Source of the DNA: an uncultured Flavobacteriales bacterium
GTDB lineage: Bacteria > Bacteroidota > Bacteroidia > Palsa-965
NCBI GenBank assembly: GCA_946478675.1
Contig: CAMLEF010000219.1
Coordinates: 1 to 7,844 of the forward strand
Length of the DNA: 7,844 bases
Direction: 5' to 3'
The translations under genes were made by a program, and so were the position numbers. Positions 5,420-7,844 of the stretch are shown here, in pieces. Below the pieces are notes generated by a model. That model was given only the letters and a program-made list of their open reading frames with translations. It had not been told where the DNA came from and did not search any database. How positions within the stretch are numbered: the stretch's first letter is position 1; every line of letters starts with the position of its first letter.

Positions 5420-6451
5420 GCCCTCTTCGAGAAGGCGTTGTTCCCATTTCCAGGCGCTCATCATCATTTCGTCGAGCGACTTCTTCGCCGACCAATGCAG
5501 GAGCTCTTTTGCACGGGAGCAATCGGAATAGATCGCTGCCACATCTCCTGCGCGACGATCGGCGATGCGGTAATTCAGCTTTTGCCCGGTGACATTTTCA
5601 AACGAGCGGATCGCTTCGAGAACCGTTACGCCTTCGCCGGTACCGAGGTTGAAGAGATCGTATTGCGGAGCCGCCGTGTCACTGATCAGTTGATTCAATG
5701 CTTTAACGTGAGCGTCGGCTATATCGCATACATGCACGTAATCACGGATGCAGGTACCGTCGCGGGTTGGATAATCGCCGCCGTAGACGAGCGTTTGCGG
5801 CAGCTTGCCGATCGCTGTGCGTGTGATGACCGGCACCAGGTTGCTTGGCCGCAGTCCGGGAAGCTCGCCCAGCTTACCCGTCGGATGCGCGCCGGCCGGG
5901 TTGAAGTAGCGCAGCGAAATACCTTTTATCGCCGGATGAGCCCGAAGGAAATCAGCCATGATGAGCTCCCCGACTGCTTTCGTATTGGCATAAGCTGATT
6001 CGGTTTTTCCCGGAACAGTAAACTCATTTACCGGCAGTGATGTAATGTTGCCATACACCGAGCACGAAGAAGAGAAGATGAAATTTTTCATCCGGCGTTT
6101 GGCACCGGCCTCCAGCACATTCAACAGCGAATTGATGTTGTTGCGGTAATAATCAACCGGGTGCGAAACGGATTCCGGTACCGATTTCAACGCGGCAAAG
6201 TGGATCACTCCGGTAATGCCGGGAAACTCATCGAACAGTTTTTCCGTCGCTGCCCGGTCGGCTAAATCCACCTGGCGGTAAGTCACTTCCTTGCCCGTAA
6301 TGGCGGTAATACGCGGATACGTTTTTTCGTTCGAGTTCGAGTAGTTATCGACCGAAACGATCCGGTAAGACGTTGTTTCCTGCAACGCTACGATAGTGTG
6401 TGAACCAATGTAGCCTGCGCCGCCCGTAACAAGGATAGTTTCTTCCGTCAT
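5414..6451 (-). CDS. galE: UDP-glucose 4-epimerase GalE
   Basis: This NAD-dependent extended short-chain dehydrogenase interconverts UDP-glucose and UDP-galactose (often also the N-acetyl sugars) in the cytosol. The Rossmann loop TGGAGYIGSH is at residues 9-18. The catalytic triad is intact, with S129 in SSSCSVYG (127-134), Y154 and K158 in YANTK; the Ser-Tyr spacing of 25 matches E. coli GalE (S124, Y149, K153). GalE-specific stretches are RYFNPAGAHPTG at 181-192 and the block DGTCIRDYVHVCDIADAH at 231-248. At 345 residues it is full length. The small residues around YANTK differ from the usual YGKSK/YGRTK, which does not alter the catalytic residues. Its ATG overlaps the stop of the upstream glycosyltransferase as ATGA, so it is translationally coupled and probably supplies sugar donors for that pathway. 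Confidence 0.96.
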   Translation of the reverse strand: MTEETILVTGGAGYIGSHTIVALQETTSYRIVSVDNYSNSNEKTYPRITAITGKEVTYRQVDLADRAATEKLFDEFPGITGVIHFAALKSVPESVSHPVDYYRNNINSLLNVLEAGAKRRMKNFIFSSSCSVYGNITSLPVNEFTVPGKTESAYANTKAVGELIMADFLRAHPAIKGISLRYFNPAGAHPTGKLGELPGLRPSNLVPVITRTAIGKLPQTLVYGGDYPTRDGTCIRDYVHVCDIADAHVKALNQLISDTAAPQYDLFNLGTGEGVTVLEAIRSFENVTGQKLNYRIADRRAGDVAAIYSDCSRAKELLHWSAKKSLDEMMMSAWKWEQRLLEEGI

Positions 6452-7635
6452 GCTGAATAGATTTTACGGTAAATATCCTCAGCAATTTTGAAATTCCTGT
6501 ACTTCTCTGCTAAAGAATGTATCCTCCCGTGTAAATGCGATTGCTGCAACAACGCGTCAACATCCAGAACGGCGGATTTCATTTCATTGTCCGAAAGATT
6601 TTTTAACACGTAACCGGCGTCGTTAGCGGAAACGATTTCGCTGTCGGTGGAGATTCCATCCGGCAGCACCACCGGTAATCCCATCGCCCAGTATTCGCCG
6701 TTTTTTATCGGTGTGCAATACTTTCGGCTCGGTACCGGTTTGAAAGCGGAGAATGCGAAATCCGCAAGACCGAGATAATCGGGCATTTCATTGTGCGGCA
6801 CAAAAGCAGTGATTACTTTTTTCGTGTCCACATCCTGCGAAACGCACAACGCATCGATCTCTTCCCGTTTCGCCGAAGTCAACAGCAACACACGGAAATT
6901 GTCGCCCCAATGATCGAAGCAGGCTTTAAAAAAGCGGAAGGTTTCTTCGCGCAGATACAAGCCGCCGAATTTTCCCGCATACACACCGACGATTTTTTCC
7001 GTAAGCCCCAGCTGTTCCAGCAACGCGGTATTTTTTCTTTTTGGCAAATCGAATTGCTGCAGGTCGATGCAGGCGGGTTTCGTGAAGAAGTTGTCACCAC
7101 GGTAACCGTATTTTTCTGCTGCATAAGCTTTCATCCCGGGCACCACACCGATCAGCCACTGCGCATGATGCGTTTGTTTTTTCTCGAGGTAAAAAAGAAC
7201 CCGGTACGCGATGCCGCCTTTTTTCCAGGTGCCGGTTTCCACCATCGCTTCGGCATGCGGCTCATAGCTGTCGAGCACCAGCGGAACACCGGTTTTCTTC
7301 GAGAGCCACCAGCCGATACCACCCGCCGGCGTACACCACGTGTGGATCGTGTCGATCTTTTTGGCGCGGATGAATTGCTTCAGGCTTCGGATCCGTTTCC
7401 ACCAGCCGATCGCGGCCCTGGCGCCGAATGCATGCAGCGGAAAGGAAAAGTGAAAAATACCGGCTTCGGCTTCCTGCTCTTCCGCAGTGGCGTTTTCGCG
7501 TTCGAGTGTCAGCAGGTGAATGCGGCTGCCCGGCGGAAGCTGATCGCGCAGGATGCGCAGGTAGGGCAGCGTGTACGTTTGGATGAGCGCGTCACGAAAG
7601 CTCCAGTAAGTGATGACGAGAATTTGACGCGGCAT
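6448..7635 (-). CDS. GT4-type (GT-B fold) glycosyltransferase
   Basis: The 395-residue protein fits a retaining GT-B glycosyltransferase of the GT4 type, transferring a sugar from a nucleotide-sugar to a growing surface glycan on the cytosolic side. The N-terminal acceptor domain starts with the strand PRQILVITYWS (2-12) and includes IDTIHTWCTPAGGIGWW (94-110) and VPLVLDSYEPHAEAM (117-131). The donor domain begins near 214 with EKIVGVYAGKFGG (213-225). The nucleotide-sugar site is TPIKNGEYWAMGLPVV (308-323), with E314 as the conserved second Glu; the first Glu of the classic E-x7-E is Tyr306, as in many K..EYLA.GLPVV-type relatives. The start at 7635 was chosen because the protein begins directly with the first beta-strand there; an in-frame GTG start further upstream would overlap the preceding gene by about 100 bp and encode implausible sequence. 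It overlaps galE by 4 bp. Donor and acceptor are unknown. Confidence 0.9.
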   Translation of the reverse strand: MPRQILVITYWSFRDALIQTYTLPYLRILRDQLPPGSRIHLLTLERENATAEEQEAEAGIFHFSFPLHAFGARAAIGWWKRIRSLKQFIRAKKIDTIHTWCTPAGGIGWWLSKKTGVPLVLDSYEPHAEAMVETGTWKKGGIAYRVLFYLEKKQTHHAQWLIGVVPGMKAYAAEKYGYRGDNFFTKPACIDLQQFDLPKRKNTALLEQLGLTEKIVGVYAGKFGGLYLREETFRFFKACFDHWGDNFRVLLLTSAKREEIDALCVSQDVDTKKVITAFVPHNEMPDYLGLADFAFSAFKPVPSRKYCTPIKNGEYWAMGLPVVLPDGISTDSEIVSANDAGYVLKNLSDNEMKSAVLDVDALLQQSHLHGRIHSLAEKYRNFKIAEDIYRKIYSA

Positions 7636-7637
7636 GA

Positions 7638-7844
7638 TCAGAAAATTTTCCGGAGCAGTTTGGTGATGTTCGGCGGCCAGGTCAGCACCGCGCGCAGCAT
7701 GAAATACAAACCGCGTGTTTTGTTGCGGCCGTCCACCCACCAGCTGCCGGCAAGAATGATATACAGGTTGGAAAAACCGCGGCGGCGAAAAGCGGCGGAA
7801 CGAAACAGTTTCCGATCTGCGGATTTGCGATAAACGCCGGTATG
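7638..7844 (-). CDS. C-terminus of an unidentified protein (cut by window edge)
   Basis: Reading leftward from the window edge, one frame stays open for 68 codons and ends at TGA (7640-7638), two bases before the ATG of the glycosyltransferase. The fragment is very basic and aromatic, running from HTGVYRKSADRKLFRS through FSNLYIILAGSWWVDGR to a tail WPPNITKLLRKIF. The tight spacing and the favourable codon use of this frame, compared with the odd His/Gln/Arg-rich product of the overlapping frame, argue it is the real gene. It is too short to assign a family. The context of glycosyltransferase plus galE suggests another glycosyltransferase or glycan enzyme, with an amphipathic, membrane-associated C-terminus (inference). 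Its start and catalytic part are outside the window. Confidence 0.7.
   Translation of the reverse strand, partial: HTGVYRKSADRKLFRSAAFRRRGFSNLYIILAGSWWVDGRNKTRGLYFMLRAVLTWPPNITKLLRKIF

Noticed and set aside
7636..7740. 35-residue N-terminal extension of the GT4 glycosyltransferase from a GTG start
   Set aside because: The extension runs over the 3' end of the upstream gene in a different frame and has an atypical His/Gln/Arg-rich composition; the protein fold begins cleanly at the ATG at 7635.
6793..7833. Long rightward open frame of 346 codons opposite the GT4 gene
   Set aside because: It is entirely antisense to the glycosyltransferase and the edge gene, with shadow-type composition (rich in Arg, Phe, Gln) and no motif.
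7638..7844. Rhodanese-like C-terminus in the edge fragment
   Set aside because: The pattern RS...FRRRGFSNLYIILAGSW loosely resembles the end of a rhodanese domain, but the catalytic Cys loop is not visible and the basic tail does not fit.

Overview
The window looks like chromosomal DNA from a member of the Bacteroidota, probably near the Chitinophagales/Sphingobacteriales (inferred, no search run). Supporting signs are a TAnnTTTG-type -7 promoter element, almost no Shine-Dalgarno sequences, signal peptides ending in FAQ or ASA, a DUF4783-like protein, and a Bacteroidota-type RlmH. Base composition is moderate (about half G+C by eye) and fairly even across the genes. I see no RNA gene, insertion sequence, integrase, CRISPR array or phage gene.

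Left part (1-1211). A leftward gene starts at 107 with a good signal peptide but meets a stop codon right after it. Then comes a tract with an 8-bp periodicity and a perfect 18-bp inverted repeat (150-260). A rightward TylF/MycF-like SAM methyltransferase (287-1009) follows. Downstream of it, an unusual 200-bp convergent spacer carries three short tracts of degenerate 7-bp tandem repeats around a strong hairpin terminator.

Middle part (1212-5409). A leftward three-gene cluster with overlapping ends reads, in transcription order, secreted DUF4783-like protein, nadC (quinolinate phosphoribosyltransferase, NAD synthesis) and a YihY/BrkB-family membrane protein. It shares a 103-bp divergent promoter region with a rightward pair: rlmH (23S rRNA pseudouridine-1915 methyltransferase) and, directly after its stop codon, a large polytopic membrane protein of unknown function with some glycan-enzyme-like features.

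Right part (5414-7844). A leftward run with overlapping or nearly abutting ends encodes the C-terminus of an unidentified protein (cut by the window edge), a GT4-type glycosyltransferase and galE (UDP-glucose 4-epimerase). galE would supply UDP-galactose-type donors to glycosyltransferases, so this is probably the downstream end of a surface-polysaccharide or glycoconjugate locus. The polytopic protein converges on galE with a 4-bp gap.

The genes are mostly recognisable families. What stands out is non-coding: two different short-period repeat families that bracket the methyltransferase gene, and the apparently frame-broken secreted gene at the left edge. I found no convincing evidence of a wholly new system.
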